A stretch of 64,000 nucleotides of DNA from Bradysia coprophila (GCF_014529535.1 NC_050738.1:10625318-10689317), one strand, 5' to 3'; shown: positions 1 to 14,600, counted from the stretch's first letter. The notes: a model not told the origin generated them from the sequence alone. Made by a program: numbers and translations.

Positions 1-190
1 CAGTGGGCAATCCAATAATATGTGAGACATCGTTTGCACTTGTTCACCACACTGGCAGCTGGGGTCATTAATAAAATTCCACTTGAAGAGCATTTGTTTA
101 CAGTTTGACCAGTGAGATAAAATGCGTTCATACGACATTGCACACAGACGGCGTAAGTTACAAATATCATCACTGAATTGCATAAAACCC
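1..190 (-). mobile_element. LINE 3' fragment (C-terminal zinc-knuckle end of a reverse transcriptase ORF)
   Basis: Read on the minus strand the segment translates without a stop as a peptide that includes SDDICNLRRLCAMSYERIL and ends CQCGEQVQTMSHILLDCP. A Cys-x-Cys-Gly, then Gln-Thr-Met-x-His-Ile-Leu, then a Cys-Pro is the usual C-terminal end of non-LTR retrotransposon ORF2 proteins (Jockey, I and R1-like groups). The window edge cuts the element, so its 5' part is not visible. The subfamily cannot be settled from 60 residues. A related 60-bp piece occurs near 38,605-38,665. Confidence 0.6.
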
Positions 191-3100
191 GCTTAAAGAC
201 ATAAAACACTTTTGTTTGTAGGAGTGATCCACCTGAAACGAAATGCATTTATTTAAAAGTCACGTTCATACTGTGTGACTCTAAAAAACAAATTATTCAA
301 TTGTTAAGACTATTTGTCTAATCTAATCTATTTGTTTGTTGAACGGTTTCACTGCTGCTTCGTTACATAATGAAGGGATCTAATCAATATTTAGTTGTTG
401 CCAGAATAGTTGCGATCATTTTTTCTAAAACATGTTTCTCTATCTACTCAACAACAATTTCAATTAAATGTTTTTGAAAAAGGATATTGCATCAAATTCT
501 CCTTTTCTTTACATTTTTGTCGAAAATGAAACGAAATCTCTAATCGATTTTAAAATTAAAATTTTCTTTAACTGTAATTTGAATATTTTGTAATGCAATC
601 TTTTTCGTCTCCGACAGACTTCGATGAACGCCAACATCAACCAGTTTAAACTTAATATAAAAAAAAAACATTTTTACATCTAAGCGTTCATAAAAAACGT
701 GGGGTGTCACGAGAAAAAAATCGATTTTTTTTCTGTACACAAAACAGCTGATCTTACCCCTAATATTAAAAGGGTTACTGTTTTTTTTAGTATATGCGTG
801 TATACGGTTACAAGTTACATATTGATAGCAGAAAGAACGTGGATAGACATTTGACGGCACGTGGCCGAATAATGATTTCATAGTACAAGAGAAAGAGGAA
901 GAAAGCTTATTAAACATTTAAAATATCTCTTGTTACAAGCCTCTTAGGTTTGAATTCATATGTAAATGAAGAAGCAAAACTATTGTTCATATACGAGTGT
1001 TACAAATGTTTCATAAAGAGGATGTCATGCTCTGTGGTCTGTTTCTGACATAAGATATGCTACTAATGGCCTCAATTATATAGTTTATTTTTAACTTCCA
1101 GAAGTAAGAGTTGAGTATTCTATTTATTACTTTTTATTGAAACATTACCGGCTAAACATCAATTATCGACAAGAACGACAAAAATAAACGACGAATCTCT
1201 GCCTTACTCGATCTTATAGCAAAATTCATAGTGAAAAAATGAAGTAAAAGATTTTTCAAAACGCAACCAAGAAAATAGTCATTTTCTACCATCTGCTGAA
1301 ACTTCGGAACTCTTTGTTGTGAGAAACGTTGTGTATATCTCGGGAAAAAATTTGGAAATTCCATTCTCGGGTGATTTGTGTCCTAGTGTCCTTCGCTATG
1401 CCCTCGATATGCAATTTAGAACTTTTCTTTTCTTGTAGAAGAAATAACTATTTCATCAATCTCTTCAAAACAAAATTGTTATACCAAAAGAAGTACTAGA
1501 CCCGATTATTGCTCTGTTGAAAGGTTAATTGTAAGGTAACTTTTAACAAATCTGTTAAGCTAGCGATGAGTTGTGGCTAAAACATATGGAGTTTTGATTT
1601 TATGGACCTTGTACGTACAGACGCTTCTCTCACCCGTTTATACAGACTGGTGACAGACAATACAAATAAGCAATTGTGTTAATGTAACAAAATGTATGTT
1701 AAAACTAATGAAGTAGAAGATTTCGAATGTCAATCAAGCAGACTCAATTAGCATACTTGCGGCACGTTAGTGAAAGGTGTTTCAGTAAGGACAACATCAA
1801 ATAATTTCGCCGTTAGTTTGATTTACTAACTACAATAGAATTTGAATTTCTCCATAATTTTATTCAAATTTATGTCGCCCGGTTGAAGAGTGTTATTCGG
1901 CTGCTTCTGGTCTCCGTTATTGTTATGTACTAGTATACAGTATACTCTTTAGAATAAGTAAGCCCAAAATAAAAATAATGAGTTTATTATTCATAAAACA
2001 TCGACATTCCAAAATGTATATTAAAATTTACAATATTAAAATATAAATCACACAAAATAAAACCCCTCACAGAATTTTAAATGAAAAAAAACCCTATCCC
2101 ATATACACGTCTGTCGCAAGACGAAAAAAAAAGTTGAAAAATTGTGGGTATCCCGTTTTGTGTGAGACTAAGCAGAGAGTATGAATAACCCTTTCAGTTT
2201 TTTTTTTGGCAAGTGAACGAATTTTCTGGGGTGGTTAAAACACGACGTACATATGCATATATTGTTAGATGAATAAAAAAAACTCAGTTTTCAATGTCTA
2301 TAGGATTTTAAATACAGTGTGACGAAGAGTTAGAATAAAATTTTCAGGATGGTAAAATTATGGTATTGAAAGATATGGAAAGGTTGTAAGTATTACATTT
2401 AATTTTTATAATGCAGGTGCAACCTTAGACATCCAGTAAAACACCTACTGATTTTTCCTCTGTTGGCTTTTTTCAAATGAGCTCTGATCATGAAAATCTA
2501 GATTTTCGAGTCGAGCTATTGGATTTATCTGTTGGTCGGTAAAGCCGCCACATTTTGTTTTTAGTACTTCACTGTCTGTGAAACTTCACTCTGGTAAATA
2601 GACGTAAAATGTCATCGATGTAAGGTCGGTTCACAAAAGAATAGAGCGCTGACATTGGTAATTTTATGACGAACTGTACTAGAAATGTATCAGAATTCTA
2701 CAAAAATCTATTACATTTGAGCACTAGTTTCCAAATATGCTCACGAATATATTGCCAAAAAATTATTTTGTAAATGAGAAATTGTTCTAGAATTTCACTC
2801 AACAATCACTTTTAAATGAAAAGAAACAGCTTCCATGCGAAGCATGGTAAAAACCACGTGTATTCAAATTGAAAAAAAAATCTGCAATTTAACTTCACCC
2901 TATGAAATGAAAAAAATTTACCCCACGAATTGAAAGGGTTGAAAAAAAAACTTACACTGACAGAGCATCGAGTGAAGCTATACCCTCATTCTGCAATCAG
3001 CCACCCCACAAAGAGAAAGAGTTAATATTGATCCGGTTTTTTTTTCTTCTTTATTTTTTTTTTACTCCCTTCTATGTACACGGTTTTTTTTATCCCTTAG

Positions 3101-3530
3101 GATGAGTTTCTATAGCAACTCTTCTATTTTTCGCGGGTGTTTTGATGAGGTAAACAATGTCTTAAAACGAAGATAATACAATGAACGAAGAAGTATGGAT
3201 GTATGCATAAATCATGGATCTTGACGAATGAAAATTTTAAAAAGAAATTGTAACTTCTTAACATTATATATTAACTTAAACAGTTAATATGCTCGTTACG
3301 TTTACAATTTCAAATAATCTTCGGAATTATCAACTCCTCGGCTAAGCAAACCTGTCATTTCACTTCACCAAACATACTACTGAACAAGAGCAGGTCGGCT
3401 TGAAACATGATTTTGAAAGTTCAAAGCTGCTAAACTAAGTTGACTCAGTGCTCAGGTTATTTTATTAAAATGGAATGAAATTGAATGAAGTCATCTTTTC
3501 TGCGGTTGGAGTTTGAACGAATTTTCAGCA

Positions 3531-3655
3531 TCTTTTTCAGCTGATCCACACAAACAATGAAAACGGTTTATACGTCTTTATACGGTTTCACCACTAGCGC
3601 GCGTGTGTGTGGCAGCTTATAATTGATTGTATTTGTGGATCAGCTGAAAAACAGC
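3531..3655. mobile_element. MITE, CAGCTGATCCAC family, copy 1
   Basis: The arms read TTTTTCAGCTGATCCACA on the left and the matching complement TGTGGATCAGCTGAAAAA on the right, around a centre containing TATACGTCTTTATACGGTTT. Two further copies (46,132-46,320 and 56,097-56,285) share the arms and parts of the centre. The better-preserved copies end in TACAGT, which suggests a Tc1/mariner-type non-autonomous element with a TA target. That superfamily call is inference. Confidence 0.6.
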
Positions 3656-6600
3656 GGGAGTAAATTTATGCTGACATTAAAAGCCACATAAGTATTTTGT
3701 TCATCAAATGAAGACCTAGATTCTTATGTTTCTAACAAAAAGGGAGAAAATATAAATTACCATTAAAATCACACCATTTGTAAAGTAATGTGTGGGTGGA
3801 TTTCAAATGCAAAGAAAAAACTCATCCTAAACGATGTCACAAATACGCGACTAACTATTCTGCGTATGTCCTTCTTCCTGATCATCGAAAAAAAGGTAAT
3901 GGAGAAATGCTGTCATCTGTTATCGATATGGTGTTATCACAACAAAAAATCACTGAAAAATAATGAAATAAAAAGAATCTGCTTCAAGAAACTAACGTAA
4001 CGTAACTAAAATCAAATGAAGTACTAGACTCAATTATTATACCGGTGATTCCGGTGATTCGCTTGTTAGAGATTACTAACGAATAAAAATTGTCGCTGTA
4101 TTCTATTAGAATTTGCAATTTCATTATACATTTACTATGAATAAGAATTTTGCGAGTTCGAGTTTACACATAAGATGTTTAAAATAAGTTAATGTAAAGG
4201 TATACTCCACCTTCATCAACGTATTAACGATAATTAATTATAAGACAAAATAAAAAGTCAAATTCTTTCATATTTATTTCGCTTAGACTTCTCTCAAATA
4301 TAATGTTTCGTAATCAATTCAAGCACTTAGGCCCAGGTTTACCTTTATACATACACACTTGTAGCATAAAGTTTCCTCAACCATATTCTCTTTCAACATG
4401 ATTTAATCACTAAACCTTCAAGTAATTAGCATTTTTCTTAATCATTGTTTTCATCATAACAGCCAGAAAAAAAAACTTGAATTTATGTACTCGGTAATAA
4501 TTTAATGGAGAAATAGAAATCTAAACGTTTATATAAACAACACCTCTGTACCGAGAACCATTAGGATTTATCCATTACATCTAAAGAAAGAAAAAAAAAT
4601 TTATACTCAAAGCATGCATATAACCATAGCTACATACGTAAAATATTGTTCGTTCTATACTTGAAGCAACACAAAGCTCAAATTAAAAACATGCCAAGAA
4701 AATTACCTGGCAAATTCATTAAAGCAAATGCAAACATTTACCGAGGCGGCCAGGCAAATTAATTTTTAATTCGGCTGTAACGAAAACCGCCTTTTAAAAA
4801 ACACAAATTTTTACATTTTCATCCCGTTGTGAATAAGCATTAACATAACCTTAAAAGCAAAGCGTCGTATATATTTTCATCGTTAAATTTGGTTGAAGTC
4901 GTTAGTCAATGCTTTTCTTTGCTTCTTTTTGCTCCCGCGCGTATGTAATATTGTTGTGCAGAAAAACTCTCACCCCAATATAATTGCGGCCAATGTGGGA
5001 AATTCATATTATAAATGCTTCTTGTACCTTTGTGCCTAAGACTTGTTTTTTTAATCACTTTCATCATGAAATGACTAAAAAAAACTGGGTCTACATAAAG
5101 TAAGTGTGGTGTCAAGAAGTTAAGTGTGTATCGGTGTTGTATACCTTCGTTACATTTAAATGTCAAAACCACGCCTAGCCAGTCTTATTCATTCATTGTA
5201 ATACGCTTAATTGTTTGGATTACTGGTTGTTAATTATTTTAAACTCTTAATTGCATTGGGCCTTTAGATTCTTGTTACGGGTTATACAAAGCGAAGATTT
5301 TTTTAAAATTCAAATCTAGATTATCAAATGTTAAATCAGCGGAGCGTGAAATTTTAAATAACAAGCAAAGCTAATACTTCGAACAGAGCTTCGGCAGCAA
5401 TACTGTCCTTTGAATGTTTCAATGATGTTTTCCGCTTTTTCTCTGTAGTCGAATCAATTTCATTGTTGGTACGATTGCCGTTTGTCAGACTCATTTATGT
5501 GAAGTTGCCATCTTTTTTCAAATCCTTTTCCTCGGTACATTTGGTTTCTAACTTGAAATTACTTACCACGAAGTCTAGGAACGGATTGAGTGGCTGTTGT
5601 CCAAGTCGAAAGTGAACGAAAAATCGGATACGGAAACTGACGAATTCATATTCAAAAGAAACTTTACCGTCAGCTTTCTATCGTTGGCCGTTACGTCGCG
5701 TAATAAATCCCTATACACATATAACTGTTACACAGCTATATAAAACAGCATCCATCTAAAACGTACATCAATTTCTATGGGTTCACCCGATCCGCCATTC
5801 TATTCTCAAAGTAATGTAGAACGGGGAAAAAAGTATTCGTTTTAAAATTTTAATTGTCTCGTTTTTGTCTCTTTTTTTTCCTTATATTTCTTCAGAAGCG
5901 TTGAGATTGGAAAAACGAGATTGGTGTGAGATAACACGGAAAAATGGTATGAGTTTGAGGGTTTCTTTAAACGAAAAAAAAATTCTGTTGACTTGGGGAT
6001 ATATTTTAAACATGAACTGTGTACATACACTGTCATTGGGTTTTTTAATTACACTGTATGTACTACGCCACAATTATGAAAATGAAAATGGAAATGCAAT
6101 TTTAACGTTTCACTGCCTGTGGTAAATATATTGCAAGAAAATATTCTATTTTAACAATTGAAAAGAAGAATCAAACTTTTTGTATTTTGTTTTGTGTGTG
6201 TTATTAAAACCAATACAGCGCACACAACCAACACAGGAATTCATAAGAAAAATGAGAAAATGCTTGCAAAAAAAATCAAAATATTTACCTAACCCTAACC
6301 CTACGTTTCGAGGGTATGATATACAATTTCCATCCCAACTTAAATCTACAACTCTTTCTGCTTATAATGTATAAGACGAAGATAAAAAAAAAACTCGAAA
6401 AAAGAAATGAGGGGCCGCTAAATTAATTTGCTTTAAAGGGGCCAAGAATACGACTACACAACCATCTCAAAAAAAAAGTATACCGCCCGACTCATACCAT
6501 TCCCACTCATACCTCTAATGTTTGGTGTGCTACTCTTTTAGAGTGGGTGCGTTTTGAACGGGAGCTAAACAATGAGTTGTAGTGGTGTGAGAGATAACTT

Positions 6601-7452
6601 AAAAAAAAGGGTGGCCCGCTAATGGAAGTCGTTTGAAAAAATTGCCTCCGCGCGCGAGATGGTATGCAGGCTATATGGGGATACTCTTTTGCGTTCGTCT
6701 TATAACAACAACAAGAAAATTGTCGGTCTAAAAATGTAGAAAATAAACGTCTTCACCCTCAGGGATACTTTATCTGAGTATATCTATATATGCTTTTAAA
6801 TTTTTTTTTTATTTTAATGCTTGAAAGCACTATGTTTTTGGGTGTAATTTCAAAGTTGAAGTGAAGAATTTATGCGTATTGGTAAATCTTTTTTAAAGAA
6901 AAAATTAATTTAAAAGAGAATAATGCTCCAAAGTTGTGTATAAAAAGTACAAATATAATTATTTTTCTCTGACTTTGTCGTGGGATTTATGTAAATAGAA
7001 GAAACTGAACAAAATATACGCTTTCCGCTAACAAGGTTTCGTCCAGAAATTTGTGATTATGACTATGCCAGGATGTTCTGTATATATAGTTTAGCGAATA
7101 TTATTCAAAGAAGTTTTATTAAATCTTTGGGCTATGGATCATACAATAAACTACGCTCACCTCTTCAAACTAATAATGAATTTATCAAATCTTTAACTTC
7201 TTTTGATGTATTGGCTTTCACCAGATCGTAGATTTGTTTGGAATAAAATTGATTACTTCTTTAGTTTTGACTTGCATTTTGGCTATAATTAACAGGTGAA
7301 TTTTCCGTCTGCAAAGGATTCAAGTCGTTTAGAGTAACCATTTGCCATTAGTTAATATTATTTCAGAATAATACATAATTGCGTGCTTAGACGCTACACT
7401 TACTATTTTATTCTATATATCTATACATTGATATGAACTGCAAAAGAGAAGT

Positions 7453-7535
7453 GCACAAAGTGCGAATAGTGAAATAAAGACCAATGACACTTTGTGCCAG
7501 TAGTCTTTATTTTACTCTTTCCACAAAGTGCGATT
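7453..7535. repeat. Short foldback with repeated CACAAAGTGCGA motif
   Basis: The motif CACAAAGTGCGAATAG is followed by GTGAAATAAAGAC, then the complementary GTCTTTATTTTAC and a second CACAAAGTGCGATTAG. The result is an imperfect hairpin combined with a direct repeat. It is probably a small MITE remnant. No ORF or further copies were seen. Confidence 0.45.
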
Positions 7536-8289
7536 AGACTTTATTTCAATATTGGTACTCTCTGGTCTCCCACACCTCCTAAAACTACTAAAATTTCAAA
7601 AATGCTCCTGAAAATCATAAAATGAGACTTGAATAATCCCATGAAACTCCTATAAACCTGGATCAACATCAATAAAATCATTGGATCAGTAAAATCACAC
7701 GAAAAATTTGCCCTGCGTCGCTCTTCATTGTTTAGATCTCAATAAAACAATTGTTTTCGGAAATTACTGATACAGTTTCTAATTCTCAAAACCCAGCCAA
7801 TTTTGAGAAACCAGTCCACTCAGCCAACATACATTTTCTATTTGATTTATAATGACGAGAAGGTACATTCATCTCTCAGAAATTTTACTTTTTCATTGCT
7901 TTTATAGTTTTGATTAATTTTTTAATTAATTGAAGCTAGCATTGAGTTAAATCCTTAAAATTTAACCGTTACCCCTTCGTATTATGTTTTGACATTTGGC
8001 AAAGGGAAGCATCACCACCTTCCCCAAACATTTTTTTTTAATGAAGCATCACTGTCTCCTACAAGCAATTTGTAGTTTCAAATTCGCACACGCGCGAATA
8101 GTACCTCCCTTTTTTCATCGATAGACATGTCAGCTCTGGAAGCGAATAAAATTCCCAACAGGTTTTTGGATAATGAAGGATCTCACGCCGGCGAGTGTGA
8201 TTCATAATGACTCACAAAATGGTATTTCCTTTACTAGGGAGGGAAAATGGACTTTCCGTCCCTAGGGAAAAGTATTTCCCTACTTCGTA

Positions 8290-8400
8290 AAGGAAAACGT
8301 CATACTACACTCGGGAAATAATTTTATATTTCGTATCCAGATGAGTAAAAGTACCTCGGGCTACGAAATATCAAATTCCTTCCCTTGTATAGTAACATAC
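8290..8400. repeat. Dispersed repeat fragment shared with 60,945-61,010
   Basis: The stretch containing GGGAAATAATTTTATATTTC followed by GTATCCAGATGAGTAAA closely matches the block GGGAAGTAATTTGATATCTC, GTATCCTGATGAGTAAA at about 60,957-60,995. Both are next to other inverted-repeat sequence, so this is probably part of a non-autonomous transposon family. Its ends are not clear. Confidence 0.4.
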
Positions 8401-8462
8401 TATTTCCTTCGAATTATTATTAGTAAAGGTTCGATCACAGGGCACAATTTATTCATTCAAGT

Positions 8463-8654
8463 TTTCACCTTTGAGTTTAAAACACAACACAATTTCTTCA
8501 AGAGTCGTTTCAAACTAAAGGCTACTAAACTAAACTTAGTTTGAAACGACTCTTGAAGAAGATGGTCACATTGTGATCGAAACCGTAAGTGAAAAAAGTA
8601 AATAAATGTTTGGTACAATTGAAAATTGGTTGTGTTTTAAACTCAAAAGTGAAA
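8463..8654. mobile_element. MITE with nested palindrome
   Basis: The outer arms read TTTGAGTTTAAAACACAA and its complement TTGTGTTTTAAACTCAAA. A second, inner pair of arms, TTCTTCAAGAGTCGTTTCAA and its complement, lies at about 8,493-8,561. The element has no coding capacity. Target-site duplications could not be fixed. Confidence 0.6.
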
Positions 8655-10756
8655 CCTTAGTATTTTCCTTATACAAAATGTTTTATTGTGTTTATCCCTG
8701 TGAATTACGCCTTCCAGAGATTCCTAACAGCCCTCATATTCCTCAAGCAATAGTCTAAGCATCATATAGATTAACAGCTCAATTCTGATCCAGCAATACA
8801 ATTCACCAACTGGTATTATTGCTGGCAAATTGCGCTGTTTTTTCGTTCAAAATTAATATTATCTAAGAGTCCGTAGCATTTGCATAACAGTAACAAACAA
8901 CTGGTCTACCCATTCCCCTATTAAATCAAACCTTTTAATTTGGAGAATTTGAAGAAAAGATTTATATTGAGAAAATTAATAACCGACCTGAATTCAACAT
9001 CGTTGTCCCAATCAAATTGTATAAACAAAGTTTCGAAACATGGAAAATCAGGAAAAATTAATTCCAAGACAAAGAGAAAAACCTCTTGGAATCACAAATG
9101 AATCACAAAAATTTGAATGATTAATTTTGTCAATATCGTTTTTTTGTTGTTGTTGTTTTTTTTTCTGTTACAAAAATTTCTTGTTTTAATCCTAACCAAC
9201 CAAAATTAGCATATTATTTTGAGGAAAATGTTACCACAGAATATTTTATCCGAATACGATGCAGTGCAATTAGTGGGAATTGCCGGTTCTGGAATAATTT
9301 GAATAATTTTTTATCAACAAAAACTTGATTTGTCTTCCATAAAAGCTTTTGTACGATTTCAAATGTTCATGTTTATATAAACGACAGAAGCATCGAAATT
9401 AAAGAATCGTCTTTATGGCTCCATGGAAAAAAATCGTAATTGCATTTTTAACTCGTGGGATACAATTTTTTTCCGTATAACCATATTACAAACAACATTA
9501 TCAATAATTTAAGACGGGAGAAAAACAAAATGTAAAAGCTGTGCATATTAATTACACTGAGATCATATTTTAACCCTCTTTTTTGCTATATCAACTGTGT
9601 CCCACATTTTTTTTTGTTTGTACCCCTAATTTATTTGAATTCACCACCCTACATTATTTCGCATTGCTTGTGTTAGTTATATGTGTATGTTCTTGTAAGA
9701 TATGTAATAAAAAAAATGTGAGGGATCCTCTTACACCCAAATGATTTTAAAATTTTATTCTTTTATTTTTGACTTAGATGAAACATTCATGTAGAGTAGA
9801 GTACGTAAGGCGACGATTTTATTTAAAGCGTTCGAAAAATCATTATCACAATGAGTAATTCTTTAGCAGCAGCATTTGCTTTGATGTATACGTAAAATAG
9901 AGAGCAACTTTCTGCAGCACAATATTGTGAAGTTACTGTTGGAAATCGGATCTTAGGCTTTTGAATGGAAATTTTTAATTTGGGGCTTTACGTAGCCCTT
10001 GGAGTACTTCTCCCAGCTAGTGCGGCCATGTCGTATCTTATAAGTTGATGTAAAATAGTTTTTATCAGACATACTTAACGTTGTAACTTTATACCAAAAG
10101 CTCCAAATAAAGTAGTAACGTTATTGTTAGCTATTTTGTTACAGTCGGTGACTTTGAGATAAGTGACGTATTTCCTTTCAGTGAAAAACGGCTGATTCAC
10201 TCATTTAAAGAAATATGGTTTTACCATGCGCATACATTGTCTACCCGTAGAAACAAAAAATTGTTCAGTATACTGATACCGTAATTTTTACATGTACAAG
10301 TCCAAATACCGTTACTGGTTTCGTACAACCTCGGTACCATTACGGGCTGTAACTTTAAATTTTTAGTCCTGATGGTAACGACTCACTTAAAAGGTTTTCG
10401 TAACATCACGTCGGTGAACGAAAAAGTAACGATAAAAATACAGTTATGCCGAAACCCTGCCTTTCAGATCAAAAGGTAAGTGAGTTATAATATTTCCGAG
10501 TTTTCTTTGTACAGACGAGGAAAAATACGACCTTATAAAGCTCATATTCCACATGGGGAGGGAAGTTCGTCATGAAGTTCTTGTGGATTGTAAACTACCC
10601 ACAAAAGTTTAACAAATGAAAATCTAGATTTTTTGGTATTTCTTTCTTGTTGCGAGCGCGTGCCTAACCTAATCTAGATTTTAATTAATTTGAATGAATT
10701 ACAAACCACAACAATTCCCAAATTAGAAAACATGTCGAATTTTTCTCACTCTCCTC

Positions 10757-10940
10757 AAGGCTGTATACTTTGGGGAGGTCACGCAGATCCTCATTTTATT
10801 AGATACGCGGGAACACACCTTTTCCATACAAACAAATTCACCAAAATTGAGTTTGTATGGCGTGGTGAATTTTTTGTATGAAACGTGGTGTGTAACCCGC
10901 GTATCTGCATCTGCGTGACTTCCCCAAAGTATACAGCCTT
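10757..10940. mobile_element. MITE, 184 bp, near-perfect terminal inverted repeats
   Basis: The ends are AAGGCTGTATACTTTGGGGA and the exact complement TCCCCAAAGTATACAGCCTT. The arms continue with few mismatches through a shared GCGTGAC/GTCACGC block and a CACC-rich centre. A small ORF across it is an artefact of the palindrome. Flanking duplications are unclear because the right flank is a microsatellite. Confidence 0.7.
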
Positions 10941-10968
10941 GTCTCTTCTTCTTCTTCTTCTTCTTCTA
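10941..10968 (+). repeat. (CTT)n microsatellite
   Basis: About eight uninterrupted CTT units lie directly against the right end of the preceding MITE. Confidence 0.85.
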
Positions 10969-11269
10969 AATTCAACTTTAAAAAAGAAATGCGTAAGTTT
11001 TCTAACTGCCTCTCGGTTGTCTATTTCTCCCTGATGTTAGGCAACTATAAGCATATCGAGTCTGGTTCAAGAGAGTGTGATAATAATTTTACCCATAAAG
11101 TTAAAACAGTGCGAAGTCCTGATAAATATTAACAATTCTTCGTCCACCGAAACATATTTACCTTCATATTGTTTTTCTGACATTAAAATAAAAACGAAAA
11201 CCCCTAAAGTCACGACAATCCAAGAAATTCCAAGCGTTTCGTTAAAAAAAACGTTAATAACAGGAAGTA

Positions 11270-11649
11270 CAGTCCACGACATCTCAATTGTCTCACATCT
11301 TATGATTTCCACTTTTTTTTATGAATTCCACACATTCCACACAGCTCAAACGCTGTATCAGTATATTATGCCAAGGTTGTATATTATTAGGAGTTTGGGC
11401 CAACAGCTTTTTTTCCTCACTTATTTTTTCGCGTTAATGCCACCGCGAAGAGTTCAACTATTTAAAACGCAACAGCAACACAGTAGCAACCAGTTATTTT
11501 TGATTTATTGCCACCACGAAAAAAAGCTGTTGGTTCAACCTCCTAATAATATACAACCTTGGCAACCACAGCGGATCATACTGATACAGAGTGTGAGCTG
11601 TGTGGAATGTGTGGAATTCATTGAAAATCAATTGAGATGTCGTGGACTG
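11270..11649. mobile_element. Tc1/mariner-type MITE, 380 bp, with TA duplication
   Basis: The element starts CAGTCCACGACATCTCAATT and ends with the complement, and it is flanked by TA on both sides (11,268-69 and 11,650-51). Further internal inverted blocks include a 27-bp arm that starts ATGAATTCCACACATTCC near 11,321 and its exact complement ending at 11,621. TA duplication plus a CAGT terminus is typical of the Tc1/mariner superfamily. The 212-codon frame crossing it has no family signal. Confidence 0.7.
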
Positions 11650-14600
11650 TATCCTTCAAAATCTATCAAAATTAAAAAACTTTGGGTGGTCTGTAGTTGT
11701 CTTGCTGGCACATAATTGAAATTAAACAACTTTCTTGCTAAATTTTTTTTTCTGAAGAACATAATCAAATTCCAACAGGGACAATCCTTGAAAATCCTTC
11801 AAAGCTAAAAAACCTTTCTAATAAAATTATTCCGAAATTCCGTAAAAATCTTTCGTAAATCTTTCGAAAAACCGAAAATCAATCTTTGAAATCCTAAAGT
11901 AATCTTCTGCTTTCTGAAAACCTTCTTTCAGTGGCATTTACTCGCCCCTCGCTCGTTGGATACTTTCAGACATTCTGAAGAGCAATTCGAATTCGTTGTT
12001 TTGTTCTCGAGTGCTCTTCTTCGCTTCAGTCATCCTTTTTTATCATTATTTAAATTCAATCTGTAATCTTACTTTCAAATACTCATTAAAATGTTAACTT
12101 TTCCGTACATGAACATTTATGGAAGCAGAAAAAAAAGAGAAAACTTTAATCATAAATATTATGTTACATTTTATATTATGTCTGTAACATTTATTTTTAT
12201 TATAATAAGTACAATGAGCAATATATTTTGCATAATTACATGAAGTCGGATCATAAATTTTAAACCCGTTCCAACGACATACAAAAAAAATTTACCCCTC
12301 AGCGCGAGTTTTTTTTTTCTTCCTTCTGCCAAACGTTACCCATACACACCGTTTTTTTTACCACAGTGCCACACATTTTTGTGACTGTGAGACACTCTCT
12401 ACGTAACCCCTTTCTATGTAGCGCGAAACTTTAAACATAAAAATGCATGAGAATTCTGAGAGTCACATAATATACGCCAACCACCCCCTCAGGATATATG
12501 GAAGCATCACATTTCCTATCTTGATAGTATATACACTCACCAGGCACACATACAACCGAATCTTTCGCTCTCTTGCGACATAGTCAATGAGGTTTTGCTG
12601 TTCGGATAAATTTACATAACGTAAGCATAAAAATATGTATTTAGGGGTTCATTAAATTAAAAACCGAATTTGTAATATTGGTGCGGTTATTTGTTTTAAT
12701 AAAAAAGCAAAGATCCCATCTATAGTCTTAGTCATCCACCGTAATAATAACAGGCTCGCATTTAACAATAAAAGTAAAATTTCAATCAGCCAAAAAAAAA
12801 CTTTGAAATGAAAATGCAGTCGAAATAAAATTCTGCAGGATCGTGGATAAATACAATCAGGAGATATTCATACCGTCAGTCAATAATAATTCAATAGTGT
12901 GACCGTTACAGATTTGATGAAAAGTAGTTTTCAAAAAAAAAAAATTGATGAAAAGGTGAACATTATTCTGTAACAAAATGCGATTCGGGATGGAAGTCGT
13001 GTCAAAAGTCAAATTAACACTGTGAAGTTATTTAAATATTAAATTTCAATATGAACTTTTACTTTGTTCGGATGAATTAACCAGCAATTGTGAAATGCCC
13101 TCAGAATTCAATTTTTTTACCGAGAGAAAAAAAATCTCGTCAACAAATAAAAAGATTTTTTCTGTAAAAAAATATGAATTCGAATTTCATAGGGGTCCAT
13201 CCATCCATAGAACTTTTTTTTTTTGGTTGTTGGTTCCGGTTAGTTGCATTTTTGATACATTTTCTATTGTGACATCTTGGCCAAAATAATGCATGGATAT
13301 GCATACACTTAAGATTATGTTTTTATTTTTTCTACAAACAATGGAAATATTTGATATTTTTCGGGAAATCGATTTTTAATGGAGGGCTGTTGAATTGTTA
13401 TTTATTTAACGGATATTCTCCAGTTTTTTTACAATAATTTTATAAGGCCACGATAAAATTTCTTCGAAGAATGAGCATAATGAGATTGACGGTGAACCGA
13501 CAGATCTAGATTTTGAAATAAGATCCACAGTAAATTGTTGTGTATTGTGTTTTGGAATGAATTTTCTTTAAACTTTAAAACGTTTTGTGACTTTTACCCG
13601 GAATCCAAATTGAAATTGTAATAAGCACCAGGACCAAAAACGTTATGCTTCATATGAACTTAATCAGTCGAACTATGCATTTTCTCACAGGACTTTGATA
13701 AGATTTCTTAAGCAGAACCTTTTTTTTAGGAATTTTATTCTAAAAATTCTTGAAAAGTTTCTTAAAGTTCCTAAATTTTTGAATTCATGAATTAAGGAAT
13801 TTTTAACAATTTTTTCAAAACCTAAGTTATAAACTATAAACTACTTTGTCATCTGTTATCGACAGTAGTAGCGACAAACATAGAATCGATCAGCTATATT
13901 GTGCTTTTATAGCAAAACTAATGCTTGAGTAAATGAAGTAATAGATTTTATTTCGACTAAGTTGTGGTTTTAACACATCTTAGTCCGTTGACCAATTACA
14001 CGAGGGATATGCAGAAATAAAGTGAAAAGTTAAAATTATTCTTTTGAGCACATTATTTAATCTCTAATGCTTCAGAAGCAGATTATCTGCTATCAAATGT
14101 CCTATTAGAAGCTTGCACAACCGACATATATGTAACAACTATTTTCGCATACAATTGTCTAAAAATTATAAGTTTTGCTTGTGACATTTAATCAATTGCT
14201 ACGGAAACATGCAAAAAATAGAATTAAAATATGTTTCACGAAAGACTTTATACTGTAACCTTAACAGTTTAGAATCTCGTTCACCAATCTAGGATGTCTT
14301 CAAGGAAGCAATATTATTATTTTCCGTTATACCAGCGGTTTTATCTAGAAAGCATCAATTTTTCACTTCTACCAATCATATAATTGTACTCATTCGAAAA
14401 ATCTATGCTGTAAAGTCTGTTCTTTTTTTTATGTCGAGAAATAATTGGTCTCCGTAAAATATGAACCACAGTTTTTCTTGTCACACACATTGTCGTAAGC
14501 AATTGAAAATAAAACCGTTATGAAGAAAGGAAGAAAAAAATGCGTCTAACACAAAACATGGATCACATTCGCTATATCGAAATAGTACAATAAAATGTTT

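Noticed and set aside
3001-3080. Poly-pyrimidine run considered as a splice or promoter signal
   Set aside because: Runs of this kind are everywhere in the first 20 kb and no exon follows this one.
6285-6303. CCTAACCCTAACCCTAC, telomere-like repeat
   Set aside because: Only about three units, inside ordinary intergenic sequence. Flies generally lack this telomere repeat, so chance is the simplest reading.
8420-8445. GGTTCGATCA, looked at as a tRNA B-box
   Set aside because: No A-box, no cloverleaf and no acceptor stem around it. No tRNA gene was found elsewhere in the window by eye.
11077-11715. 212-codon open frame on the plus strand
   Set aside because: It lies mostly within the palindromic Tc1/mariner-type MITE, has low-complexity composition and shows no family motif.
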